Shown here: in pieces, positions 34,120 through 45,878 of the stretch
Numbering within the stretch: position 1 is the first letter of the stretch
Layout: each line of letters starts with the position of its first letter
From: Phragmites australis
Taxonomy: Eukaryota > Streptophyta > Magnoliopsida > Poales > Poaceae
DNA: 64,000 bases
Assembly: GCF_958298935.1 (NCBI RefSeq)
Contig: NC_084923.1
Location: forward strand, 35,556,501-35,620,500
Direction of reading: 5' to 3'
Position numbers and translations under genes: made by a program
Notes under the pieces: model-generated
What the model saw: only the letters and a program-made list of their open reading frames with translations
Told to the model about the DNA's origin: nothing
Database searches by the model: none

Positions 34120-35722
34120 CTAGAATTTTGGGTTAGCCTGAGTCCAAGCTCCTCTTATCACGCGCTTGGAACCTGGCTTGGACTTCTTCTTCTTCTCTAA
34201 ACTGCCCTTAGGTTCCATAGCTTGAGATGGCGGAGTCGGCAAAGGCGACAAAACTGGCTCATCCTGGGGCTGAGGTTGGGGTAGGGAACTAGGTGCACTA
34301 GAATATCTAGGTGGATCACTCCTAGATGGCTCCATTTGCACCAAGATGTCCCCCTCTTCCACTGGATCCTTTGAAGACGAGTTTCACCCAGTTTTTGGAT
34401 ATCATCATTGGGGGGACGAGCAAATCCGTGTCCACAACATTGGCATGTATAAAATCTACGAAGACCACGACATAACTACGACGTATCGGGACCGTATGTA
34501 ACACCTGGACCTCTAAATGCACCCAGCCCTTTACAACCTCAATTTGGTAGCCACTAGGTCTTATGACCAGCGAGCATGGCGTGGACCCATCGAGAAAGTC
34601 TATAGTATCTGACTCCATAGATAGGGAGAAGACAAGTTGTTTGACATCCCAGGAGGCTTGATTACTCCTGTGTCCGACAATGAGGCTATCACCCGCTGGT
34701 GCACTAGGAATTATGACTCTATGTAATGCAAACATTTGTGGAGGTCTTGATAAATGCTCTCTGTGATTGACTAGGTCAATGCTTGTACATTGATTGCACT
34801 TCTTATACATCCCGACATGTTCGGGGAAGCCTAACTTCTAATCCTGGGAACTAGACACGCCTCGAATGTGACCTGGGTGCTCAGAGTTTCCCAACACAGT
34901 GGAGAGCACGTCATGTCCCCTGACCCCGGTGAATGAACCTTCGGAGGAGTGGGTTGCTATTTCTTTCACCTTTTGAGCGACTATCTCGGTTTCGCTGGAT
35001 TTGAAGGTGATTTCTCCACTATCTGACAGTGTACCCTTCATGCGTAAATATGGTTGCGATCATCCCGGGAATTGCAACAAAGAATTCTTGCGGCCTTCGT
35101 TGGCTAACTTTGCATCCTCCGCCTGTTATTTATCCCTTTTCCCCACGTACCCACCTGTGCCCAGGTTGTGATTCCGCTTGTTCTTTGCCCGAAGCTGCTT
35201 CTTTGCTGAACTCTCTGTTTGTAACGTCTCAAAGCTCTTCAATGCCACAAAAGTTTCCCAATCATCTCTTTTAATATATAGGTACTTGCTGAAGGGCTCC
35301 AACTCTTTTGCCATATACTCGTTCACAAACTTGCTCTTGCGGCTTCTCCAAAGTTTGGCGATCATTTTCATAGCAGCCCTGCAAGCCTTCACCTTCATGT
35401 TCTCTGGGAACTCCAGAAACGTATTGACACCATCATTGAACAAGACGTTCTTTTGATCCAAAGTGAGGTCATCGAACTTCGAAAGGGCCAATTGCAGCCT
35501 CTCCCGAGCATTAAGGCGTGCGAGCTTCCGTAACATCTGCAGGGCCTTCTTCTCCGTAGGCACGCTGTCATCATCGATTTTCATGACGGTAATCTTTTCA
35601 ATCGGCCACTTTGCTTGTGCCCTTGTTTTTTTAACTGTTGCTCCACTCGGACCTAGTTGCGCAGATGTCTGACTGGGAGCTTGTGTTTCATCAGAGGATC
35701 TCGATGACTCATTGGCAGACAT
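34120..35722 (-). pseudogene. TNPA-like gene of CACTA 2 (Transposase_24-type)
   Basis: From ATG 35722 downward the first long frame (198 codons) reads ARAQAKWPIEKITVMKIDD, then VFNDGV-like LFNDGVNTFLEFPENMK, WRSRKSKFVNEYMAKE and GTGGYVGKRDK. The next piece, 35041-34838, reads GSFTGVRGHDVLSTVLG then NSEHPGHIRGV, the 'gsf...DvLt.aLG..EHpGrvRGvg' motif. The piece 34810-34322 reads PCSLVIRPSGYQIEVVKGW and VFVDFIHANVVDTDLLVPP, the usual C-terminal domain. The tail at 34362-34120 is P/S/Q-rich and ends in a basic segment. Frames are separated by intron-like gaps, so the gene is less decayed than its counterpart in CACTA 1 and could have been active recently. Expected role: binding to the subterminal repeats. 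Confidence 0.75.
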
Positions 35723-36870
35723 CTAGTAGATACGAATATGCAGATACAATTGTATAAGTCTTAGTAACTATATTCACTTTTATATGAATTTATGAAAATA
35801 TGATGTATTTCTTATATAAAGCAAAGGATCCTAACTAATTTATAATAGGCAAAGATAGGTCCTAATCCCATTCAGGGATATGTGGCCTGAGTATGTTTTC
35901 ATGCTCGTGTACAGTTCTGAAGAAAATTTCGGCAGCACCTCCCGATGTTATCCAAATACACATCTCAACAACGAGCCGAGAGGGTGTATATCCGGAGAAC
36001 AACAGGGAGACGCCACCAAAATTTTCTCTAGAACCATACAAGAGCAAAGAAACCTACTACTCGGGCCACATATCCTCGAACTGTCCAAAGTACGTGAACA
36101 ATTCCGGAGCATCTTCTTATAAATATGACGAGTTGCCAACTCATATTTATAATCAAACACTCCCGAACGGGAGACGATGTAATAGGTTATGCAACCTAAA
36201 TTCATTTTTGGGATTTTCTTACAAATTTTATTTTAACCATCATGAACTTATTGTGCAATATGCATACATTAGTGACAAGAATATACAACAATATATAAAC
36301 AAGAATAAAAATTAATGTGTGCTGTCATGAGTGAACATAAGCGTATAAGCATCAAGAATATGTTTGTGTTATCAAGTTTTACTCTCAGAAAGCGGGTTAC
36401 GAATGATATCTCCATCCAAATGCTAAATTGGCTATCTCATATCATCGGTATGTGTGACAGCGCACTCTTAATTCTCATATCATTCCCAAGAACAACATGC
36501 ACTACAGCTTCCATATTTATGCATATTAAAAAGCAAATTGGTAACCATTGATTCATATACCCTCTATCTCCTATATTACCGTAAATACTACATAGAAATC
36601 ACAACTCAAGGGTCAAAATTAGGAGGACGTAGAGTTTAAGTATTCAATAGTAAATGTTAAATAGGTAAGATAACCATGCACCAAATTCATCTGTGCTAAA
36701 CCGCTAAGTTCATATTGTCGCACCTAAGTAGACTACGCTGTCACACACAACCTCACTTAGCCGTTGTTATCATTGAGTAATATAATCCGACATACCATTT
36801 ACATTCACCCTCGGCATACAAAGTATGGCAGAATGCATAGAAGTAAATCACAATGGCGGATGAGAACGAT
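35723..36870. other. Noncoding middle of CACTA 2 with stacked foldbacks
   Basis: No convincing coding sequence. The long plus-strand frame at 35893-36315 runs through an inverted repeat and has no family features. The inverted repeats are listed separately. The rest is AT-rich. Confidence 0.5.
35873..36155. repeat. Long inverted repeat (about 100-bp arms) plus a second hairpin
   Basis: The arm at 35873-35970 pairs with 35978-36074: GGATATGTGGCC on the left matches GGCCACATATCC on the right, AGTTCTGAAGAAAATTT matches AAATTTTCTCTAGAACC-type sequence, and near the centre TCCAAATACAC faces GTGTATATCCGGA. The fold covers about 200 bp. Next to it TATAAATATGACGAGTTG pairs with CAACTCATATTTATA (36117-36153) with a 3-nt bulge. 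Confidence 0.75.
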
Positions 36871-37302
36871 GGCAGCAGGCGTCAGTGAGGAGGGGACGGC
36901 GGGAAGCCTACCTTGACGGATGAGGACAATGGCGGCGTAGAGCACGGTGGCGCGGGCTCCTTGGTGTTAGGGTGCTCGTCTGGGAGGAGGTGATGGCGGT
37001 GTGGGCTTCTCGACGTTGGGGTAGTCGGGGACAAGGGCGCATGGGAAGACGGGATCGGGGAGGGGGCTGGGGACGGCAAGGAGACGGCGGTAGCCTTGGG
37101 GACGACTGGGAGAAGGAGGCAAGGAGGAATGGGCGACGGGCGCGACAGGACTTAGGCAAAATCGGAGGCTAGGGTTCCCAGGCCCGTTAGTGGATTCGAC
37201 CATTAGTGACGGGTGGTAAATTAATCCGTCACTATCTATAGCTTTACTGATTCGTGAAGTTATCATCAGGATTTGGCAGCCATTTTCTCCTGCAAACATA
37301 TC

Positions 37303-37420
37303 ACAAATTTGAGGTTATATTGAAATTCAGACTTAACTGAATATTGCAAATATTACAAATTTGAGGTTACATTGAAATTAAGACTTAACTGAATATTACA
37401 AATTTGAGGTTATATTGAAA
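37303..37420. repeat. 44-53 bp tandem repeat, about 2.5 copies
   Basis: ACAAATTTGAGGTTA(T/C)ATTG starts three successive units at about 37304, 37356 and 37400. The first two end in ACTTAACTGAATATT. Confidence 0.8.
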
Positions 37421-37439
37421 TTCATTTGGCATGTGGCAG

Positions 37440-37800
37440 CGATTTTCATACTTTCTTTACATGGATCCCTTTGTTATGATCGGAACGTAGGAATGGAGTC
37501 TTCTCGTTCTGTGCAACCTGTGGCATGATTGCAGTAGCAAAAGGGGGGATTTAAGCAAATTGATTGTACTCGTCCTCATCAACCACGTTTTCAACTCTGA
37601 TGATCTGTCTTTTCCTGGCGAGAACCACATGAAGTTTCTTATTTGTTGTGTCAGTCACATAAAATACCTGGACAACTTGTTTGGTCCTTATATCCGGAAA
37701 GTTTAAGATTAACGCTAGTGAATCCATACTTGTCTTTCATAACGCCCTTTGTCCCGTGTACCCAATAGCACCAAAGCACGGGTACCTTGAAAACTAAGAC
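37440..37800 (-). pseudogene. TNPD C-terminal remnant of CACTA 2 (DUF4216)
   Basis: Read downward from about 37790, the minus strand gives VPVLWCYWVHGTKGVMKDKY, then GFTSVNLKLSGYKDQ, QVFYVTDTTNKKLHVVLA and RQIIRVENVVDEDEYNQF. This is the DUF4216 region near the C-terminus of CACTA TNPD proteins, longer than the piece kept in CACTA 1. It ends in a stop at about 37555 and shows at least one frame change. The catalytic TNPD domain is not found between here and the right border. Confidence 0.72.
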
Positions 37801-38199
37801 CCGTCACTAATGATTTCTACAAGAAGAGATAGAATAGAGGCATGCATGCAAATAGAGAGTACTTCAATAGACCCCATTCAACAGAACAGAACTGAAATTT
37901 GATTGACGACATCCTAAAGCAATGTCAGGATTTGGCAGCTGTCTTCACATTCAAGAACACATATATACATCCAGAAACTTAAATTTAACTCAAGTCAGTT
38001 ATACAATATAGTTATGCACACATTTCGTACTTATCCAAATATCCATACATCATTACACTTGAGCATTTACCGGAGCACATAACCTCTGATATTTAACATA
38101 GTTGAAATCTACAATATTGTATCATAGTACCTCATCGATATACATTAGTGCATTAATTAGTGCACTCTCTTTCGCTTGACATGGACGACTCGATGCTTT

Positions 38200-38690
38200 A
38201 CCATAGACAGTAAACAATGTCTAATTAGCTAATTCATTTCTACTTAAATGAAACCTTATATCAGCTTGGAAGTTGCCTTCAGCAGTGAAGTCCACTCCGG
38301 GGCCATAAAAGCTTAACCCAAGATTCTCCATGGCTTGATCTAAGATAGCATGAAAGCTAATTGTTGCAAAGGTGTCACCAAAAATATCCTACAAGTAAAG
38401 AAAATAAAATTATGAAAATAATACACGCTAACAGTCATGTATATCAAAACAACCAGATTACATATTATTGTACCATATCATATTCATCGAACTGAGCAAG
38501 CCTTTCACTAATCGAAGCCAAATCCTTTTCGCCCTCCTCAAGCGCTTTTATTCAAAAATAGTTGTAGTCAGGCAAAAAGAACCCATATTCCTCAAGCACT
38601 TTCAGGCACCATTCAACGGCGGTTTTTTCGAAATGCAACAAAAACGGTGATGCATTGCCACAGGCCCTAATAGTGATATCCCCACTTGCG
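38200..38690 (-). pseudogene. Unidentified coding-like exons, cut by the gypsy element
   Basis: From 38698 downward the minus strand reads LYIASGDITIRACGNASPFL then HFEKTAVEWCLKVLEEYGFF, LPDYNYF, a TGA, and ALEEGEKDLASISERLAQFD ending near 38477 at a plausible splice site. A second block at about 38390-38225 reads DIFGDTFATISFHAILDQAM, then ENLGLSFYGPGVDFTAEGNF and ends in a stop. Amino-acid composition is that of a folded protein, unlike the surroundings. I do not recognise the family. It lies inside CACTA 2, so it is either part of that family's own gene or a captured host gene piece. Only one in-frame stop is seen. Confidence 0.45.
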
Positions 38691-38691
38691 A

Positions 38692-39452
38692 TGTAAAGAG
38701 TATAGGGGTCCCCCACCAAGATGGCCCACGACGATAGGTTTTGTCATTATCAGCTTTCGTTCTCCAGCCTAGGCCCACCGTGCGACCAGTTAGCGCCAGT
38801 GCGACCACGACACTGGCCTTCGCAGGATTTCCTGTGACCAGTAGGTACTCGTCTAAGCCAGTCAAACCTCATTTAGTGTCGCTACTCATGTCGTTTTCCT
38901 TCCCCAGGTAGTTCACCCTGGCTGAGGCGGCATGGCCGACGTAGTGCTACCGTGTCCCATCCCACAACATTAATTGTTGCAGAACAGGCTCGCGGATGCA
39001 ACAGGGGGCGTGGCAGGCGCGCGTGGGAAACTGGCGATGGGATTGTGCAGGCCGGGTGACCCGGGCGCGACAAGCGAAGACGTGTCCAATGGATGGAATG
39101 GGCATTGCAGTGCTCTAGGGCAGGCACAACACATATGTATCCTGTAATGATAGCCTATGTAGATCGTCTAGGTAGGCATGAGTCTATTTGATGGGCCCAC
39201 GTGTAAAACTCCTTTCCTCCTGGGCTATAAGGGGAAGGGAGTCCGCCTTGGGGAAATCCCCTGAAAAAACAAAAAGGAGAAACCATACTCAATGAGAAGA
39301 ATACACAGGACGTAGGGCTATTACCCAAGGGGGCCTGAACCTGGATAAATTCTGGTGTTCTTAGATTAGCACAGGCACATCCCCTAGAACACAGATCATG
39401 AACCCGTCATCCGATACACCCCAGAATTATTGTCAGGGATTAACCCTCGACA
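38692..39452 (+). repeat. 5' LTR of the Tat-like element
   Basis: 761 bp. Shares long strings with the right copy, such as TTTCCTCCTGGGCTATAAGG with one change; the CTATAAGG at about 39224-39231 is the likely TATA box. Confidence 0.85.
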
Positions 39453-40143
39453 TATGGCACGCCAGGTAGGGGGCACGTTTTCGAGTTCTCGTAAGTGCTA
39501 TTAATTTATTTTGGGCTACCCATGTTCAAATCCCCAACGACCGACAAGTCCCGCTCTTAGGATCTGAGTCGTTGTGAGGTCTTCTTCATGGGATATGACC
39601 GAGACAAACCCGATATGTTCTAGATTCAGGACATTGGATCAGGATCCGAAGGCTTCCGGATTCGACAAAGAGTAGCAGAGGCATCCATGTTCTCGGCGCC
39701 GACGGGGGCTCACGGACCACAATCCCCAGGGGACCCGGCCTCATCAAGGGCAGCCCCATCCGAAAGAGCGTTCACTACGTCGGGATGGCCAACAGCCATC
39801 CCTGTGGCGCAAACCAAAACCATTGCCCAGGTATGATCTGATCAGGTAAAGGAGTACCCAGAAACTAATCAAGTGTGTTGTTTCTTCGAGCAGGTTCAAC
39901 CCAAGGATGAACATAATGGACCACACTTTGCACTTCTGACATGGGTAACAACCACTTCCCACTGGATACCAGGATCTTAGAAAGGTAAGCCTCTCCTCCC
40001 CCAGCACTGACAACCCTTCAATAGGAAGAGGGAATCCTTGTCCTACCATGCAGGATTTCAAAATGGTACTGGTCATTAAGCGAGGCACGCTTCCTCCGAC
40101 CAAGAATGAACGAGCATAGGACCCTGCATAGTCAGGTATATGG
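39453..40143 (+). other. Leader region of the Tat-like element, no gag found
   Basis: No gag or protease could be read. The minus-strand frame 40289-39744 is opposite the RNase H remnant and is taken as a shadow. Confidence 0.45.
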
Positions 40144-41095
40144 TTCAATTCTATTTTTCCAATTATTAAATGCGTAGCGGAGTATGAGGGCCTCTTAACT
40201 GGAACACGAGCATCACCCGCGCGGGGAAAAAAATGCTTACTAGCAATGAGGGGCTCGCTACTAGGTGTAACCCTGATACCAAGGGGCATACCACTCCGAA
40301 GTAAGAAAGCTAGAGCGACGCACCATCAACCAGGAAGTCACGCATGTCCCTTGCATGGACTACCTCCTTGGCCAACGGTCTAGTCTGTCTGGCCTCTTCT
40401 TGCGAACCCGGCCCGGTCAGAGTCTTTGAAAAAATATTCACACGACCACCTACCGCGGTCTCGGGCCAGTGTGGAAGGGATGCTCTGCTTGGAAACGGAA
40501 TACCAGAGGCAACACTTTTGGAGGCAACGCCTCCCTCGGTGCCGTCGACCTTGGGTGGCTATCATGTGGTTGCCCTACTCGATTCGGGTACAACCTATAT
40601 GGATCAGATCTCGGATTACCTTCAGAATTAAGCAACCCCTAGCGACAATGTGTCAGCATAAAGGGTCACGCGGGCAGACTGTGAGAATCCTCCTTGGTAG
40701 AGGGACGCCTCTACCACCAAGGGAGAACGACTCTTTACTGAAATACATCGCTCAGGATGGGGGGAGCACAGCGTTCCCCAACATCCTCGGTGGCACTCGT
40801 AGAGGTCAAACCTCGCACTGCCCTCCAGGATGCTTGCGAGTAGGTGAAACGGTGCGAATCGTACCAGAACCACGACCGAAATACCAACCTATCAGCCCTG
40901 ACACTGTAACCCATACCACTCTCTCAACCTTTTGCTGTCTGGGGGCTCGACATCGTGGGACCGTTCCTTGAAGCCCCAGGCGATTCTAAATTTCTACATG
41001 TGGCAATCGACAAAATTCACAAAGTGGATCGAAACTGAGCCCATTAGGGAGATCACCATCACAGCAGTGACTAAAGTCCATACAAGTGCTGGTAG
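40144..41095 (+). pseudogene. RNase H and integrase remnants of the Tat-like element
   Basis: At 40145-40290 one frame reads IFPIIKCVAEYEGLLTGTRA then GKKCLLAMRGSLLGV, the RNase H pattern 'nvAEYEaLl.GLr'. At 40915-41080 the frames read TLSQPFAVWGLDIVGPFLEA then, after a shift, KFLHVAIDKIHKV and KWIETEPI, the start of the integrase core with the first catalytic Asp in WGLDIVGP. Reverse transcriptase proper is not found and the integrase ends early. Confidence 0.6.
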
Positions 41096-42793
41096 TGCGG
41101 CTTGGAACATATATGGACAATGGAACCCGATTCGCCAGTCGGCGGTCGTACACTGGTCGTCTCGGATGGCAAACCAGTCGGGCACGACCGGATGGCCTGG
41201 TGAAGACAACAATGAAAACTCAAGTGAAGAGTTCTGTGAGCATGCTCTATGGCTCGAGCAGCCAGGTCCTAACAGCACCTCAGGCGTGGCAGTGACCACC
41301 AAGCGCTAGGATGAGCGCAAGTCATTGGCGACCTTCAATTTCCCGGCCCCACGGGGACGGATTTTGCTAGGGGGGTCAGTCGCAAATTACACAACTCGTG
41401 AAGCGCCAGTTCTATGTATAAGGCTGCTCGGCGATGAGCCTGTTTGTCTATTTTGTAGGACCTTTCGAGCGAGTGTGGAACATGACTTGTAAGTATTTCA
41501 AATCAAAAAACCCAAGCTTGGGGGCTAGAACTATTAGGATATGTGATTTGTCTTCTTGCAGCCAGGTTTGAGGTATGTTTAGCCCACTCGCTCATATCGA
41601 TGGGATGTGATCCAAAATTGACTGCTCGCACGCTACTAGGGGAAAGACGCTTGAGGGTTAACGACCATGATGTCATAGGCTCTAGGTCGGGTCGAGCGCT
41701 GGTCGCCACCAAAAGACTTGTCGTGCTAAAGGTCATCATGCCAGGAACCTTGCTAAGCGAGCGGCCCGACGCGATCCTCCCTGGGCACTATGAGCACTCC
41801 GAGGCTACTCGCCGCGCAGTCACAGAAAAAATCCACATAAAGACAAGCATCCTTCATTACAAAGTGACCACTCAGATAAAACCCGGGGGCTGTTTCCAAA
41901 TGACCTCAGGATATTCCTCCTAGGACCAAAAAATACGCCTAAGTGGGTCGAACCAGATGGTCCAAAGGCAGGAATGAACAGCATACAAAAATGAGTTGGC
42001 ACAGGGGCCAAGCTCCTCCGTGGTCATCCGAGTACCTTCAAAATGGGCACCGACTACAAGCAAGAGGTCCAGGTCGGGAAAGTGATCGTAGACTCAGGAA
42101 AGGGCAAGGTAGGCACCGGAAACTCCGACCTCAAAAAGGTGGTCACTGACGGTCTCGCGAATCCTCTGCTCAAGGCCACGTGCCTTTCGGAGGCTGCCAG
42201 AAACCACTCAATATGACCGGTCACGGTGTTCCCAGGTGTCAGGCAAACCTGAACACCGGTGAACCGAAGTAATGAGTCGAAGGAGGGTAAAGACTCGGCT
42301 GAGTTGGTTATAGAATGTCACTCGCCGCTCGTCGCTCTCCTTGGTCATCCATCTGCTGTAGGTCTTTTCAGGCCGCGAACAGATCCTCTCAACAACAACG
42401 AAGGTGGTCAGGGAATTCCTCTCTCTACAGAACACTTTCCCTGGTCACCTGCTCTAGATCCCTCTACGCTGCGAATAGCTCCTCCCGACAAGCTGGTCAA
42501 GAAACAGGTCGTAAGTCTCATAGGAATTAGCTGGTCGAGTCCTACATGGGTAACTTGGGACCAGCATGTGGCTCAGGTGGTCAAAATAACACACCTTGAA
42601 GATCTCTCGACGTACTCGCTCGCTCGACCGCAAACCCCTACTCACATTCGGCCGTCACCCCCAAAATACGTCTGTCAGCAGGATCGTCGGTCGGATGGTC
42701 GAGGGTCCACCGAGAGCTTAGGGGCTAGTCGGCGTAAATGAGGGCTCAGTACCGGTGGATGGTTCAGACACTCCAGGAACTCTACGACCACAA
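41096..42793. other. Degraded interior of the Tat-like element
   Basis: Short frames on both strands without recognisable motifs. CTCGAGC/GGTCG-type strings are frequent. Confidence 0.4.
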
Positions 42794-44625
42794 TCAACAC
42801 AAACTCATCTGAGAGCGAAAAGTGGGATGGGTGGCTTCATTCAAATATATTACAGAACAAAAGTTACAATTAGGGTTCTTTAATCCCCAGTGCCTTCCAC
42901 CTAGAAGACAGACGTCGCGTGGTCCACCGTCCTTCACACTACCACTGCAGTCTCTCCTCATCTTCAGGTCAGGCGACCATGGTTCCCTCCCGGATAGGAT
43001 CCAATTGAAGTTTGGGTCATAGCTGTGGTAGCACCAGACAATGTACTTTGCAGTCAACCTCACCGCCTGCGCCACATCCTCTGCACCCCTCAGTGCCAGG
43101 GTGGTAGGGAGCTCAGAAAAGTTTTCCACCAGGACCCTTATGGCGTAGGCCTAGGCTTGGGCAGTGCGGTTGTCCTTCGGCTCGGTGGCTCCTAGCCCGA
43201 GGCTCCCCAGGGGATCCGCCAACACCTTGTAGGCGTCCTGGTGAATGCTGAGGGTTATGTGTTCGTCCTCCTTGAGTTGGGAGTGCTCGGTGGAAAGTGT
43301 AGAGTGCTCAGCGAAAAGCACATCCTTCTCCCGCTAGAGCTCGCCACACGTTTGCTGCAGCAAGCGCCCGGTCTCCCTTTCTTGGGCTAGCTTTTTTTCC
43401 ATCTCGGCACACCTGTTGGCCATCGCTTCCTTCTCCTCGACTAGTCTGTGAACATAATAGGGGATACGGTTGACCAAAGCAAGCAAGTCATGGGCCGGCA
43501 CAGGCTCCTCAACCGAGGCCACAGGGACTGGAGCTGTCGCCAACGCTCCAAAGGACAAAGCTAGCGTTGGTGGAGGGATTAGAACGTCCTACGGGGGTGC
43601 CATCGGATTAGTCATGACATGGGCCACATGAGCTACCACGGGCCTGCGACAAACAACAAAGTTACTGAATCCAGAAGGAAAGGAAATTCAAGGTATCTAT
43701 ACCTGCCCAGAGCAACTTACCATGGCGGCGGGGAGCTAAGCACAAGTCTGTTCCTAACGAAGCCACCCGACCGACTGGTCGGGGAAGACAACCCCGCTAT
43801 GGGGCGACCAGTACTCGGGGTCCCACGAGCATGTTTGGATGACTCCGCGGTGGACAAGTCTCCCGCCGACCTCTTCCCACACTACGTAGATGCTTGGTCC
43901 ATGACGGTCTGGTCGGAGCGCATCTGGTCGGCGCATGCCTGGTCGTGAGGCCTCGGGTCGGACCTAACCTAGTCGGGGCATGCCTAGCCTGGTCGGGTCT
44001 GGTCACGGGGTGTCGAGTCGTGGCGAGTCTTATCGGGGTTCTGCAGGTTGGCCTCTTGCTACCCGACACCGCTCATAGAGCCACTGCCTGTGATCGCCAC
44101 CTGACCCTGAGTAGACTGATCGCCTCCTCGACCTAACAGGTTGATATCATGACCAGGTCGGTGGGTGTCAGGAGTAGCAATAGGTGACGGTGAGGGCTGG
44201 CAACCCTCACATTCAATCTCTCAGAAGACATCCTCGACCTCGTCAACTATCGGTCGCAAGACATCTACCTCAGGAAGACACTGAAAATGACTTAAGCCAT
44301 AAGACCCTGACTAAGGAAAAGTCTTGAGTAGGAAACTCTGGAAAAGTGCTAAACATACCAATCTAACCCAAGCCCTCTCCGACGGGGGGAGCTCACACAA
44401 GGGGACACGCGGAGGGCCACCCTTCCTAGTGGCCGCCGCCATCTGCGACCTGACCCGCAAGTCAATGACCTCGCCAGGAAGATCTGACCAAAGGGAATAT
44501 GACACTGCTTGGCCAACACCTAGCGACAGGGGGACGGCTGTGATGCTACCTGCGGAGCTCTCTCGGGTGTCATCATCACTCCCGATTACAGGTATGCTGG
44601 GTGTTGTGATCAACCATCCAAACAA
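42794..44625 (-). pseudogene. Antisense reading frame of the Tat-like element
   Basis: Minus-strand frames in order: 44625-44311 (reads SDDDTRESSAGSITAV, then PPRVPLCELPPSERAWVRL), a repeated stretch with R, P and T around 44000-43800, 43558-43334 (coiled coil: RLVEEKEAMANRCAEMEKK, LAQERETGRLLQQTC), and 43129-42794 (LRGAEDVAQAVRLTAKYIVW then CYHSYDPNFNW). The coiled-coil plus helical ending resembles the 'putative gypsy-type' proteins found with grass gypsy elements; this is inference. Breaks between the pieces may be introns or lesions. Confidence 0.5.
43780..44020. repeat. Degenerate GGTCGG/GGTCGTG tandem repeat
   Basis: Units like CTGGTCGGNGCATGC and CTGGTCG recur about ten times with variable spacing. 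On the minus strand they give APTRxxPTR-type peptides. Confidence 0.6.
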
Positions 44626-44639
44626 TATTTGAGTTAATC

Positions 44640-45878
44640 ATTAAGTCGATCATTTACTTAATCACGACTTCAACGATTAACCCAAATACCGCTCCGGTAG
44701 TCCGGCACGTGTTTTGTGCCCAAATTGGAACACATGCCTTCCAACATAATACATCACAACATAGCTTAATAAAGAGCGAGTAATTAGCATTATATTACAA
44801 GTTCTTTAAACATGCAACGGTTTCCAACAATTTACAGCAAAAGGGAAATAACAACTACGCAGCGGAAGAAACATATACAACAAAAGAGAGAGCGGTGCCA
44901 CATGCCCTTAGGATGAACTACCGGAAAGCGTAGGATGAACTACTCTTGCCCGCCACCCTGATCGGTAGGTACGAAGTAGCCAAAGACAGCCTCTTCCTCG
45001 GCAGCAGCAATACCTACATCAACTTAAGGGTAGCACCCTAAGTACGAAGGTACTCGCAAGACTTACACAATATGGGTATATAATATTCTGACTCCAAGGA
45101 TTATGCATTGAGCTGTTAGCAAGGACAGGCCATAAGGTTAAGTAAAACATATGCGGTAGGAAACCTAGACATATATGTGTGAGTACCTATACTTAACCAA
45201 ACATGCCATTCTACCCTGCAATAACCAACTGAACATAAATGAAACTGTAACGTAAATATAACATACGTACTTGAACATATAAGTAAACTGAACCAACTCA
45301 TCCACCACCATAATAACCGAACCATCAACAACATATCCGAACCATCACCTACAAACGAGAACTCTACGACCGGGTGCAAATGAACCAATAGCATGCTCAT
45401 GACCGAGAGAGTGGCAGTTCAAACTGTTTATACACCCTGCAGGGGATACTCCTGGACCCATACGACACGAGGACCATACGGCTTGTGCCACCCGCTAAAG
45501 TGCACACAAGGGGGTACTCGCAACAACCTTTCTCAACCAGCCCCAACCGTGTGGATCATGCATCGCTTGGCGCGGCGGTACTAGAACTACTCCCGGAGCA
45601 AACTAGCCAGCAAGGGACAGAGGATACTTGTTCTTCACTGTGACTTCATTCAGCGGGCGGTAATCAACACACATCCACAGAGTGTCTCGATGAACGGTTA
45701 ACCTCCCCTGGGATGCGGTTTCCTAAGCCAGCCACGATAGTGGACCATGTCACCAACCACTCCCTGGACAAAGCTCTTGTTCACCAGGGCCCAAGAGGTA
45801 CAACCAGGTCTAACCACGCCCTTATAAAAAGAAGCTCAAATCACCATATCCGCGAGGGAGCTTGGGGGCTACTATCAA
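44640..45878. other. 3' untranslated interior of the Tat-like element
   Basis: No coding motif. A CA-rich segment lies at 45220-45340 and the polypurine tract at 45853-45869. Confidence 0.45.

Noticed and set aside
35893..36315. 140-codon plus-strand frame in CACTA 2
   Set aside because: It runs through a long inverted repeat and shows no protein character.
39744..40289. 181-codon minus-strand frame in the Tat-like element
   Set aside because: It lies opposite the RNase H remnant and has no motif of its own.
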